Assembly (NCBI RefSeq): GCF_011492965.1
Contig: NZ_CP045121.1
Span: 3,162,001-3,226,000, forward strand
Reading direction: 5' to 3'
From: Rubrobacter marinus
GTDB lineage: Bacteria > Actinomycetota > Rubrobacteria > Rubrobacterales > Rubrobacteraceae
Length of the DNA stretch: 64,000 nt
Below are positions 35,815 through 44,226 of the stretch, in pieces. The notes under the pieces are model-generated. The model was not told where the DNA came from. It made no database searches and saw only the letters and a program-made list of their open reading frames with translations. Each line of letters starts with the position of its first letter. The stretch's first letter is position 1. The translations under genes and the position numbers were made by a program.

Positions 35815-36018
35815 CTAGCGGCTCGTCGGGCCGTGCGCGTCCCCCCCGTCCGGGTCGACGCGACTTGGTGGGACGGGGGGGTGAGGACGCTGCGGGGCGT
35901 CGCAGCGTCCGTGCAAGATGGGTGCGGCGTCCGGGCGCTCGCCGCGTGCCTCCTCCGAGCGCCGGTTCTCGGAGCGCTCCCAGAGCTCGTTCCAGAGATC
36001 CAGCTCCCACTTGATCAC
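35815..36018 (-). CDS. Possible small protein downstream of the sulfurylase fusion
   Basis: 67 aa from a GTG at 36018 with a good GAGGAGGG site 6 nt upstream, 77 bp after the stop of the fusion gene. The start (IKWELDLWNELWERSENRR) looks like a real amphipathic helix rich in Trp and acidic residues, but the last half is Pro/Arg-rich and runs through a hairpin. It may be real, frameshifted, or chance. Confidence 0.35.
   Translation of the reverse strand: MIKWELDLWNELWERSENRRSEEARGERPDAAPILHGRCDAPQRPHPPVPPSRVDPDGGDAHGPTSR
35885..35910 (-). terminator. Hairpin downstream of the sulfurylase fusion gene
   Basis: GGACGCTGCG-GGGCGT-CGCAGCGTCC, 10-bp perfect stem, 6-nt loop, 185 bp beyond the fusion stop and inside the possible small ORF. 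Confidence 0.5.
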
Positions 36019-36094
36019 GCCGCCCTCCTCGGTGTTTCGGCCTGGCGTTCTCGTGTCGCTCGCCGCGATGGCACGGTTCCCCTACCGGGGCGTC

Positions 36095-38092
36095 TCATCC
36101 CCTCGTGCCGGGAGCTCCATCCGGCGAGCCGTTCCTCAGGCCCTCTATCAGGACCTCGACGACCTCGGGGCGGGAGAACTCCGGCGGCGGGTGCTCGCCC
36201 CTCGTCAGCATCTCCCGGACCTTCGTGCCGGAGAGGAAGACGTGCGAGGCCGGCTCGTGCGGGCAGGTCTTCGAGGAGCCCATGCCGGCGCACTCCCGGC
36301 AGAAGAAGGTGTGCTCGAACATGAGCGGCGTGATCCCGAGCTCCTCCCCCTCGAACTCCCCGAAGACGTGCTGGGCGTCGTAGGTGCCGTAGTAGCTGCC
36401 CACCCCGGCGTGGTCGCGCCCGACGATGAAGTGCGTGCAGCCGTAGTTTTTGCGGCAGAGGGCGTGCAGAATCGCCTCGCGCGGCCCGGCGTAGCGCATC
36501 GCCGCCGGGAAGACCGAGAGCACCGTCCGGTCCTTGGGGTAGTACCGATCCAGGATCACCTCGTACGAGCGCATCCTCACGTCGGCCGGGATGTCGTCGG
36601 GCTTGGTCTCGCCGACGAGCGGGTTGAGGAGCAGACCGTCGACGGTCTCCAGCGCGCTCTTCTGGATGTACTCGTGGGCGCGGTGGACGGGGTTTCGGGT
36701 CTGGAAGCCGACCACCTTCTTCCAGCCCTTCTCGGCGAAGAGCGCCCGAACCTCCGTTGGCTCGCGGTAATGGTTCGGGAACCGTCCCCGGTCGGGGGAG
36801 CGGAGCAGGGTGATCTCGCCGCCGAGCAGCACGTCCCCCGCGCGGTAGAGGTGCGCGACGCCGGGGTGCTCGGCGTCGGTCGTCCCGTAGACCTCTCCGG
36901 CCTCGCGCTCCTTGTCGTGCCGGTAGCGGTCCTCCAGGAGCAGGATCGCGGCGGGCTCCCCGCGCCCGTCCAGGAGCGCCACGCGCGAGCCCTCCCTGAG
37001 GCCGCTGGCCGCCGCCTCGCTCACGGGCAGCGTGATCGGCATGCTCCACGCCGTGCCGTCCGAGAGGCGCATCGTCTCCACGACGCTCTCGTAGTCGTCG
37101 CGGTCCATGAAGCCCTCGAGCGGCGAGAAGACGCCGGTCGAGATCATCTCCAGGTCCGAGAGCGCCCGCGCGCCCAAACGGACACCGCCGAGCCCCGCCG
37201 CTTCCTCGCGTAGCTCCAGCGCCTCCTCCTCGCGGACCCGCCGGTCCACGAGCGCGCCCCCGTGGGGCGTGACGAGCTCCTTCCCCTCGAACTCCGCCCT
37301 CCCGGTGCCGCGCGCCTCCCCCACCGAGCCGTTCCGCGCGGTCACCGAGACCGCCGCCAGGCGCCGGGCGCGGCGCGCCGGGATGGCCTCGGCCTCGAGC
37401 GCGTAGTAGTAGGGTAGGCAGCGCTCGTAGGCTTCGGCGAGCTCGCCACTCAGCATGGGGTCCCGGCGCTCGGCCCGCTTCACGCCGACGCTCCTCTCGG
37501 CGGCGTCGTGCCAGCCCTCCCAGACGTCCCACCGCTTCACCTCCCTCGGCTGCCAGGAGAGGGCGTCGTCGCGGAAGGGGATGCCGACGCGCTCGCAGTA
37601 GGCGGCCAGCACCCCCGCCGGGTCCTCCGAGAAGCTCATGGCGTCGACGACCACGACGTCCTCGCCGGCGTCGCCGGCGTAGCGGTGGAGGTTATAGAGG
37701 CTCTCGAAGCCCGTCTCCTCCAGGGTGAAGTCCGGCCACATCTTGTGCATCGACGCGATCACGTACTTCGGGTCCCGCACGATAAAAGTGTTCACGAAAC
37801 GGGAGGCGAACTCGGGGCCGAGGAGCGGCCTCGCGTGGTACGCCATGTCCTTCAGGAAGACCCGCTTCTCGCGGGGCCGCAGGACCTCTTCCAGCACGCT
37901 CTCGTAATCCAGCCCGGGTCTCGGGGGCTCGTCCGCGAAGCGGTCGCTCGGGCGTTCCTCGCCGTGGTAGTAGGCGGCGGAGAAAGGTTCGTGCAACACC
38001 TCGAAGTCTTCCCGCTCTATAAAGATCCTCTCGAACGCGGTGGAGATCGAACGCGGCACGGACCACAGAGCGATGGGCTTCTCGTTCCTCAC
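36095..38092 (-). CDS. Sulfotransferase-ATP sulfurylase fusion protein
   Basis: 665 aa in one uninterrupted frame. Residues 1-245 are a PAPS-dependent sulfotransferase-like domain: [15 protein letters not shown] (10-24), [11 protein letters not shown] and [17 protein letters not shown] (103-119). Residues about 265-655 are a complete ATP sulfurylase: [14 protein letters not shown] (316-329), [11 protein letters not shown] (464-474), [17 protein letters not shown] (558-574), and Cys598, Cys601 and Cys610 in [18 protein letters not shown], like the zinc site of thermophile enzymes. ATP sulfurylase makes APS; the APS kinase lies 1.2 kb away. The fusion suggests activated sulfate is made for sulfonation. 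Confidence 0.9.
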   Translation of the reverse strand: MRNEKPIALWSVPRSISTAFERIFIEREDFEVLHEPFSAAYYHGEERPSDRFADEPPRPGLDYESVLEEVLRPREKRVFLKDMAYHARPLLGPEFASRFVNTFIVRDPKYVIASMHKMWPDFTLEETGFESLYNLHRYAGDAGEDVVVVDAMSFSEDPAGVLAAYCERVGIPFRDDALSWQPREVKRWDVWEGWHDAAERSVGVKRAERRDPMLSGELAEAYERCLPYYYALEAEAIPARRARRLAAVSVTARNGSVGEARGTGRAEFEGKELVTPHGGALVDRRVREEEALELREEAAGLGGVRLGARALSDLEMISTGVFSPLEGFMDRDDYESVVETMRLSDGTAWSMPITLPVSEAAASGLREGSRVALLDGRGEPAAILLLEDRYRHDKEREAGEVYGTTDAEHPGVAHLYRAGDVLLGGEITLLRSPDRGRFPNHYREPTEVRALFAEKGWKKVVGFQTRNPVHRAHEYIQKSALETVDGLLLNPLVGETKPDDIPADVRMRSYEVILDRYYPKDRTVLSVFPAAMRYAGPREAILHALCRKNYGCTHFIVGRDHAGVGSYYGTYDAQHVFGEFEGEELGITPLMFEHTFFCRECAGMGSSKTCPHEPASHVFLSGTKVREMLTRGEHPPPEFSRPEVVEVLIEGLRNGSPDGAPGTRG

Positions 38093-38145
38093 AGCTTTAC
38101 CCCTTCCGTCTTGCGCAACTTCATGGCCTCCTGGAATACGACGTC

Positions 38146-38168
38146 GGGGGGCCCGTCGTGGGCCCCCC
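38146..38168 (-). terminator. Hairpin between TSUP 2 and the fusion gene
   Basis: GGGGGGCCC-GTCGT-GGGCCCCCC, 9-bp all-GC stem, 21 bp beyond the TSUP 2 stop. Either ends the TSUP 2 transcript or attenuates read-through into the fusion gene. Confidence 0.65.
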
Positions 38169-38188
38169 GGGGTACCACCGTTTGCCCC

Positions 38189-39081
38189 TTATGCCGGCAG
38201 GGGCGCCTCCGCGCGCCTCTTCTCACGCCGGACGACGACGATGGCGAACGCGAGCGCCGCGATCCAGACGGCCACTATGAGGGCGTAGACGAGGTAGGCG
38301 AAGGCAGGCTGCGCGTCGAGGCCGATGGCGTTGATGAAGGTGCGCATGTTCGTGATCAGGATGACCCCGCCGACGGCCGTCCCGAGGATGCGCGTCGGAA
38401 GAATGCGCACCACCCACGCCGCGATCGGGGCCGCAATCACGCCGCCGACGAGGAGTGCCGCGACCACGCCCCACGGCACCTGCGCGAAGCTGAGGGCGTA
38501 GAAGAAGCCGAGGCTCGCGCAGACCGCAACGACGAACTCGCTGGTATCCACCGTGCCGATGATCTTCCTCGGCTCCATCCTCCCCGAAGAAAGCAGCGTC
38601 GGGGTGGAGATGGGCCCCCAACCGCCGCCGCCGGCCGCGTCCATGAACCCGGCAAAGACCCGAGCGGCGCGAGGAACCTCCTCGCCACCGGCCTGACGAC
38701 GACGGGCCTCTCGTGCCTCCTGAACGAGAAGCGCGCCAGGACGTACACGCCGAGGCAGAAGAGGAAGACGGCCACGAGAGGCTCCGCCGCCTCCGCCGAA
38801 AGGGAGCTGAGCGCCACCGCCCCCAGAAACGCGCCTATCCCGCCCGGCACCGCCATCCAGCCGACCTTCGACCAGTCCACGTTCCCGAACCGCCAGTGCG
38901 ACAACCCCGATACCAGCGTCGTCCCCACCTCCGATAGGTGGACCGCGGTCGAGGCGAGCGCGGGCGCGATGCCGGCCGTCAGGAGCAGGGTCGTCGACGT
39001 TACCCCGTACGCCATCCCGAGCGCCCCGTCTACCAACTGCGCGACCAAACCCAACAAAGCAAGGATCACGAAATTCCGCAT
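38189..39081 (-). CDS. TSUP (TauE/SafE) family transporter 2, frameshifted as sequenced
   Basis: ATG 39081 with GAGGAG 7 nt upstream. First frame: QLVDGALGMAYGVTSTTLLL, GTTLVSGLSHWRFGN and RFSFRRHERPVVVRP; second frame: GFMDAAGGGGWGPISTPTLL, GTVDTSEFVV and RILPTRILGTAVGGV. Adding one base in the CCC at 38659-38661 gives 297 aa, aligning end to end with TSUP 1. Carries the GGTAGACAAA leader motif. Divergent from APS kinase. Confidence 0.87.
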
Positions 39082-39106
39082 CGACACGCTCCTCTACCCA
39101 AACCAC

Positions 39107-39116
39107 TTTGTCTACC
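39107..39116 (-). promoter_or_regulatory. GGTAGACAAA motif upstream of TSUP 2
   Basis: Exact 10-mer on the minus strand, 26 nt before the ATG. A second GGTAGA follows 10 bp further on (at 39091-39096 on the minus strand). It lies between divergent TSUP 2 and APS kinase genes, so it could act on both. Confidence 0.5.
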
Positions 39117-39310
39117 AACTTACTTAGGATTTGGGTATCCTAGCAGGCGCGGCAAAGGAGTCAAGCGAGAGCGGCGGCCCCGGTGCCTGCTCTGGAGGGG
39201 CTCGTCGAGTGGGCTCTGCCTCCGGGAGGCCGTGGGGACAGATGCGCCGGCGTTTTGTAGACTGCCCGGCGACCGAAGGCGAGCGTGAGATGTCGAGGGA
39301 GGGATCTGGC

Positions 39311-39856
39311 GTGCAGAGAGAGGGCGAGCGCGGGTTTACGTTGTGGTTCACGGGGTTGTCGGGGTCCGGCAAGACCACGATCGCCGAGATCGTCGAGAAG
39401 GAGCTCAGGGAGAGAGGGCGACGGGTCGAGGTCCTCGACGGGGACATCGTCAGGACCAACCTCTCCAAGGGCTTGAGCTTCTCGCGGGAGGACCGGAACA
39501 TAAACGTCTTGAGGATCGGGTTCGTGGCGAACCTCTTGACTCGCAACGGCGTCGGGGTCATCGTCTCGGCGATCTCGCCGTACAAGGAGGTTCGGGACCA
39601 GGTGCGGCGCAGGATCATAGACTTCGTCGAGGTCTTCGTGGACGCGCCGGTCGAGGTCTGCGCCGAGCGCGACGTGAAGGGTTTGTACAAGAAGGCCTAT
39701 GCCGGGGAGATCAAGGAGTTCACCGGCGTCTCCGACCCCTACGAGGCCCCCGCCGCCCCCGACCTAGTCCTCAAGACGAACGAGGAGGAGCCCGAGGAGA
39801 GCGCGCGCAAGGTCGTAGAGAAGCTCGAGTTCTTCGGGTACCTGGAGCCGGCGTAG
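39311..39856 (+). CDS. cysC: Adenylylsulfate (APS) kinase
   Basis: 181 aa from GTG 39311, which has GGGAGGGA 7 nt upstream; ATG 39290 and earlier starts in the same frame are possible. P-loop GLSGSGKTT, then [20 protein letters not shown] (APS-binding DGDxxR), [49 protein letters not shown] and GVSDPYEAP. Phosphorylates APS to PAPS. With the sulfurylase fusion it completes PAPS synthesis. Confidence 0.93.
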   Translation: MQREGERGFTLWFTGLSGSGKTTIAEIVEKELRERGRRVEVLDGDIVRTNLSKGLSFSREDRNINVLRIGFVANLLTRNGVGVIVSAISPYKEVRDQVRRRIIDFVEVFVDAPVEVCAERDVKGLYKKAYAGEIKEFTGVSDPYEAPAAPDLVLKTNEEEPEESARKVVEKLEFFGYLEPA

Positions 39857-39861
39857 GGAGC

Positions 39862-40638
39862 CTACTCCGCGCCCGTAAGGGTGGCCCGGAGCTGGTGGCG
39901 CCCCGTGAAGAAGGAGCGGTAGGAGAGGAGCCCCGCGATGATGGCGGCGATGGAGACGCTCCCGAGGAGCATGTAGAGGACCACCATCTGGAGGCGCACC
40001 GCCTCCAGGGGTTCGGCGCCGCCGATGATCATGCCGGCCATGGCGCCGGGGAGGAAGACGATCCCGGCCGTCTTCGTGGAGTCTACGAGCGGGATCATCG
40101 CGTTCCTCAACGAGCTCTTCAGGATGGGCGCCACGGCCTGCCGGCTCGTCGCCCCCAGGGCCAGGGAGGCCTCGATCTCCGGGCGCCGGGCCCGTACGTC
40201 GTCGCGGATCATGCCGAGCGTAAGGCTCGTGGTGTTCATCGAGTTGCCGACGACCATCCCGCCGAGCGGGATAAGGTACCTCCCCGTCGGCGGCACCACC
40301 CCGAGCAGGAGCAGGAGCCCCAGGGTGCAGACCGCCGCGACCCCCACCGAGACCGTCGCCAGCGGCAGCGCGCGCGGCACCCCGCGAGCGCGCCGCGCCG
40401 ACGTCCACCCGGCGAAGCCGACCATCACGGCGAGGAGCAGCAGCACGTAGCCCAGGGATTCCAGCCCGAAGACGAGCTCTATCACGTAGCCGACGGCGGC
40501 GAGCTGCACGAACGAGCGGACCACGGCGACCCCGATGTCCTTCTCGAGGTCCAGCCTCTCGTAGAAGCTCAGGGCCACTGCGACAGCGACGAGCCCGAGG
40601 GCCAGGAGCGCCGAGGCGACGGTGCCGAGGCCCTCCAA
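39862..40638 (-). CDS. fetB: FetB-type (UPF0014) iron-export ABC permease
   Basis: 258 aa, seven membrane segments. UPF0014 signatures: GYVIELVFGLESLG, GRYLIPLGGMVVGNSMN, SLTLGMIRDDVRARRPEIEA and STKTAGIVFLPGAMAGMIIG. E. coli FetAB exports iron and guards against peroxide stress. Follows the ATPase gene by 4 bp; last gene of the metal-export operon, convergent with cysC. Confidence 0.9.
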   Translation of the reverse strand: MEGLGTVASALLALGLVAVAVALSFYERLDLEKDIGVAVVRSFVQLAAVGYVIELVFGLESLGYVLLLLAVMVGFAGWTSARRARGVPRALPLATVSVGVAAVCTLGLLLLLGVVPPTGRYLIPLGGMVVGNSMNTTSLTLGMIRDDVRARRPEIEASLALGATSRQAVAPILKSSLRNAMIPLVDSTKTAGIVFLPGAMAGMIIGGAEPLEAVRLQMVVLYMLLGSVSIAAIIAGLLSYRSFFTGRHQLRATLTGAE

Positions 40639-40642
40639 GGCC

Positions 40643-41350
40643 TCAAGACCTCCCCGAGACGAGCCGCCTGACCTTCTCGCTCCCCCCGCCGTCGAACTCG
40701 TCGCGGTCCCACTCGCCCGCGGTGCGCCCCGCGTCCACGAGGACCACCCGGTCGGCCAGCCGCTCGACCTGCCCGAGGTCGTGGCTCACGATCACGAAGG
40801 TCAGGCCCTCGCGCCGGTTCAGGTCCCTCACGAGACCCTCGATCCTGTCCCGCGCGGCCTCGTCGAGCGCGCTCGTCGGCTCGTCCATGAGCAGCACCTC
40901 GGGCTCCAGGGCCAGGGCCCGCGCGATGGAGACGCGCTGCTGCTGGCCGACGGAGAGGCTCTGCGGGCTCCGCGAGGCGAGCTCGGGGTCCAGCCCCACC
41001 GCCCCGAGAAGGTCCGCGACGTCCGCTCCCCTCCCGAGGAGCCGCGGGCCGTACAGGATAGCCTCCTCGACCGTCTCCCCGGAGAGGGCGGGGAGCTGGA
41101 AGATCATGCCGACCCGTCGCCTCAGCGCGAGAGGGTCCATCGTCTTCGTCGGGACCCCGTCCAGATAGACCTCCCCCTCGTCGGGCTCCACGAGCCGGTT
41201 CAGGGCGCGCAACAGGGTGCTCTTGCCGGAGCCCGAAGGACCGGTCACGCAGACGACCTCGCCCCGTCCGACGGCCAGGTTCACGCCCTTCAGGATCCCC
41301 GCGCCCCCAACCGCGTACCGGAGCCCCTTCGCCTCGATCTTGAGGGTCAG
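40643..41350 (-). CDS. fetA: FetA-type ABC ATPase
   Basis: ATPase with Walker A GPSGSGKST, Q-loop FQLPALSG, signature LSVGQQQRVS, Walker B VLLMDEPTSALDE and switch His VSHDL. A GTG at 41284 would begin after the first conserved strand. The frame extends with IEAKGLRYAVGGAGILKG up to a CTG at 41350 that overlaps the chrB stop (CTGA) and has GGGAGG upstream; this rare CTG start gives 235 aa, near the FetA length. Start is uncertain, identity is not. Confidence 0.85.
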   Translation of the reverse strand: MTLKIEAKGLRYAVGGAGILKGVNLAVGRGEVVCVTGPSGSGKSTLLRALNRLVEPDEGEVYLDGVPTKTMDPLALRRRVGMIFQLPALSGETVEEAILYGPRLLGRGADVADLLGAVGLDPELASRSPQSLSVGQQQRVSIARALALEPEVLLMDEPTSALDEAARDRIEGLVRDLNRREGLTFVIVSHDLGQVERLADRVVLVDAGRTAGEWDRDEFDGGGSEKVRRLVSGRS

Positions 41351-42314
41351 GGCGCCTCCCGGCTCAGGTAGGCGTAGAGCCCGTCGAACACGGGTCCGGT
41401 TTGTCGTAGGAGGGCGTGGTCGTCGGGCGACGCGAGCTGCATGCCCCTGATAATAGCGTCCAGCCCCTCCGCCTCGGGCCGCCCGTAGCGCTCGTCCAGG
41501 AGGTCGGCGTCGTGGATTATCTCCGCGATCTCACGCAGGGTGGCGTCCCGCCCGAGGTGCTCGTACTCCACGAGGAACGTCTCGAACGAGCAGTCGTCGC
41601 CCCGGTGCGAGAGCCGGGCCCCGGCGACGTCGAAAAGCTCCGCCCCCTCGGGGGCTTCGGCCGGGTCCCCGAAAAAGGAGAACTCCGCCTCCGGGTCCAA
41701 GAACCGCGTCACGAGCCAGGCGCAGGCCGTCCGATCCACGTGGCAGCCCCGCCGGGTGGCCCAGCGCAACGCTACGACACCTCCCCGACGCCGGCCCCGC
41801 CCCGCGAGGAAGCCCCGTCCACCAGGACCCGCCGCGCCCCTCGCAGGGCCTCCGCCGCCTCCTCGCGCCGCGGCGAGCGGAAGTAGTCCCGGCGCCGCTC
41901 GGCCCGAAAGTCGCGCTCCAACTTCTTGAGCTCCTCCAACATCCCGTCCGAGTCGCCCCCCAGTTCGGCCTTGCGCCGCAGACGCCCGGCGGCCTCGACG
42001 ATCTCCGCGTAGACCTCCTCCCGGGAGGCGCGGAAGGCTTCCTCGAGCCCTTCGCGCTCCGCCGTCGTGTTCGGGGTGGCCTCCCAGAGTGTCGCCTCCC
42101 CGCCGGCCTCGCGGACGCGCAGTTGGAGCCACTCCAGCTGCTCCCGCGTAAGGTCGTTCTCCGGCAGGACGGCCGCCCCGTCCTGGAGGTACATGGCACC
42201 GAGCGCCTTCAGCTTGCGCCACACGGCCACCCGGTGCCGGGAGGGCTCGCGCGGGAGCCGGTAGACCAGCAGGAGCCAGCGCGCCCCCGCGCCCCGCCCT
42301 ACAGCAGAGTCCAT
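41347..42314 (-). CDS. chrB: Chromate resistance protein ChrB, probably frameshifted as sequenced
   Basis: ATG 42314 overlaps the chrA end. First frame (180 aa to 41772): WLLLVYRLPREPSRHRVAVW and ELKKLERDFRAERRRDYFRS, the ChrB N-terminal domain. Second frame (to 41347): ALRWATRRGCHVDRTACAWL, FFGDPAEAPEG and LASPDDHALLRQTGPVFDGL, the ChrB C-terminal domain. Adding one G:C pair in the run at 41783-41786 joins them through GGGVVALRW into 322 aa, the usual ChrB length. The alternative is two genes, the second starting at TTG 41769. Characterised ChrB regulates chrA. Confidence 0.8.
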
Positions 42315-43621
42315 GCCATCCCGACGAGGGCGCCGACCGGGACCATGAGGTAGATCGGCACCTTGAACCTCTGCAAGACCGCGAAGGAGACGACCGCGAC
42401 CGCGAGGGCGAAGACGTCGAGCTCGGCGAGGGAGAGGCCGTCGGGGAACAGGACCTGCGTGGCGAAGAAGACCGCGAGGTTCGCGACCACGCCGACAACC
42501 GCCGCCGTCACCCCCACGAGGACCGCGCGCAACAGGCGGTTGTTCGACAGAAGCTCGATATACGGGGCGAGCAGGAAGATGAACAAAAAGCACGGCAGGA
42601 ACGTCACGTACGTCGTCGTCAGAGCCCCCAGGGTCCCGTAGAAGAGCGGGGAGAAGGGGCCGGGGTCGTTCCAGGCGCCGATGAAGCCGACGTACTGGGT
42701 GACCATGATCAAAGGCCCCGGCGTGGACTCCGCGAGCCCGAGCCCTTGCACCATCTGGTCGGCGGTGAGCCACCCGTAGCCGTTCACGGCTACGTCGGAG
42801 ATGTAGCTCAGGACGGAGTACGCCCCGCCAAAGGTCAGGAACGCCGCCCCCGTGAAGAACAAGGCTTCCTTGAACAGCACGTCCTCCCCGCCGCGCCACA
42901 GGTACAGCGCGCCCACGGGGACGGCCCAGAGGACAAAGAAGACCCCGAGCGTCTTGAGGTTGCGCGAGAACGAGGGCCTGCCGCCCGAGTCGGTTCGGTC
43001 GAGGGCTGATCCCTCTTCCTCCTCCGAGCCGTGCCCGCCCGCGCGAAATGCCCCGGGCACCGCCCGGGAGAGGAGGAGCCCCCCGACGGCCGCGGCGAGC
43101 ACGACGATCGGGAAGGGTACGGAGAGGAAGTAGAGGGCCACGAACGCCGCGACCGCGAAGGCCAGGAGGAGGCCGTGATTGAGCGTTCGCTTCCCGATCC
43201 GCAAGACCGCCTCGACCACGATCGCGATCACCACCGGCTGCACGCCGTACAACAGGCCGTTGACGGCGGGCACGTCCGAGTGGGCAACGGCGAGCCAGGA
43301 GAGCAGCAGCAGCACGAAGATCGAGGGGATCACGAAGAACGACCCGGCCACGATCCCGCCCAAGGTGCCGTGCAGCCGCCATCCTATGTAGGTGGCCACC
43401 TGCTGAGCCTCCGGCCCCGGCAACAGCATGCAGAAGTTCAACGTCCTCAGGTACTGCCCCTCCGAGACCCACCGCTTCCTCTCGACCAACTCCCGGTGCA
43501 TGATCGCGATCTGCCCCGCAGGCCCCCCGAAGTTGATGAACCCGAGCTTCAACCAGAACCGGAACGCCTCCCAGAAACCGACCGCCTTCGTCCCCGCGCC
43601 ATCGGTAACCTTGGTTCCCAT
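42299..43621 (-). CDS. chrA: Chromate efflux transporter ChrA
   Basis: 440 aa, two CHR domains in one chain. Domain 1: FINFGGPAGQIAIMHRELVE and MLLPGPEAQQVATYIGW. Domain 2: FLTFGGAYSVLSYI and AESTPGPLIMVTQYVGFIG. About 10-12 membrane segments with a charged linker near residue 200. Expels chromate, which enters by sulfate transporters. ATG 43621 after GAGAGG; the Rrf2 regulator lies 115 bp upstream on the same strand. Confidence 0.94.
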   Translation of the reverse strand: MGTKVTDGAGTKAVGFWEAFRFWLKLGFINFGGPAGQIAIMHRELVERKRWVSEGQYLRTLNFCMLLPGPEAQQVATYIGWRLHGTLGGIVAGSFFVIPSIFVLLLLSWLAVAHSDVPAVNGLLYGVQPVVIAIVVEAVLRIGKRTLNHGLLLAFAVAAFVALYFLSVPFPIVVLAAAVGGLLLSRAVPGAFRAGGHGSEEEEGSALDRTDSGGRPSFSRNLKTLGVFFVLWAVPVGALYLWRGGEDVLFKEALFFTGAAFLTFGGAYSVLSYISDVAVNGYGWLTADQMVQGLGLAESTPGPLIMVTQYVGFIGAWNDPGPFSPLFYGTLGALTTTYVTFLPCFLFIFLLAPYIELLSNNRLLRAVLVGVTAAVVGVVANLAVFFATQVLFPDGLSLAELDVFALAVAVVSFAVLQRFKVPIYLMVPVGALVGMAWTLL

Positions 43622-43662
43622 CTTCACCTCTCTACTGGTTCGGTAGGCAATACGGCAAAAGC

Positions 43663-43676
43663 GTAACCGTGGTTAC
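43663..43676. promoter_or_regulatory. Inverted repeat upstream of chrA
   Basis: GTAACC-GT-GGTTAC, a 6-bp perfect arm repeat in the 115-bp gap between the Rrf2 gene and chrA. Nearby on the plus strand GGTAGGCAAT (43642-43651) is 8 of 10 identical to the sulfur motif. Candidate repressor site. Confidence 0.4.
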
Positions 43677-43736
43677 TCTGTGCGTCAAGAGAGGGATGGG
43701 TGGCTCGGGCGAGGGGTCGGCTGCTGCCGCGCCCTC

Positions 43737-44201
43737 CTAGTGGTGCACCCAGGCTTCGGGGTTGCGGGTGAGGCCCTCGACGACCGGGGGCAGGGAGCCC
43801 TCGACGAGGTCGGCGAGGGTAACGGTCTCCAGGACGGTGCGAAGGCTCGCGCGGACGGCGATCCAGACCTCCCGCAGCTTCTCGGCCGAGCCCGTGTACT
43901 CGACGGCCTCGGGCCACTCGCCCCTGACGTTGGCGAGGGGACCCTCGACGGCCCGGATGACGTCGGCGAGCGTGATCTCGGCGGCCGGCACGGCGAGCCA
44001 GTAGCCGCCGGAGGCGCCGCGTTGGGTGCGGACGAGGCCGTGGTGCTTGAGGTCGAGCAGGATGTTCTCCATAAACTTCTTGGGGATGCCCTGCGCCGCG
44101 GCGATCCGCTCGCCCTTGAGCGGTCCCGTCCCCTCGACCTTGGCCCGCGCGAGCTCCGACGCCGCGCGCAGCGCGTAGTCGGCTCGGGCCGAAACCTGCA
44201 T
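43737..44201 (-). CDS. Rrf2-family transcriptional regulator without cysteines
   Basis: 154 aa. Rrf2 winged-helix features: SARADYALRAASELA, IAAAQGIPKKFMENILLDLK and LVRTQRGASGGYWLA. The Fe-S ligand cysteines of IscR and NsrR are absent; the protein has no Cys at all. This is the CymR-like situation, where such regulators sense sulfur metabolism through partner proteins. Immediately upstream of chrA and 4 kb from the sulfur genes, so either is a plausible target. Confidence 0.9.
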   Translation of the reverse strand: MQVSARADYALRAASELARAKVEGTGPLKGERIAAAQGIPKKFMENILLDLKHHGLVRTQRGASGGYWLAVPAAEITLADVIRAVEGPLANVRGEWPEAVEYTGSAEKLREVWIAVRASLRTVLETVTLADLVEGSLPPVVEGLTRNPEAWVHH

Positions 44202-44226
44202 CTCGCCCCCTGCCGCTACCCGGCTC

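Larger units (their letters stand above)
35656..36094. other. Intergenic region between the sulfatase-fold gene and the sulfurylase fusion gene
   Basis: 439 bp. Holds the leader of the sulfatase-fold gene (right part of 35656-35700), a 10-bp-stem hairpin at 35885-35910 and a possible small leftward ORF at 35815-36018. No other structure recognised. Confidence 0.4.

Noticed and set aside
41347..41769. Independent second chromate-resistance gene from TTG 41769
   Set aside because: Possible, but one added G at 41783-41786 gives a single ChrB of normal length, in line with the other breaks in the window. Kept as the alternative.
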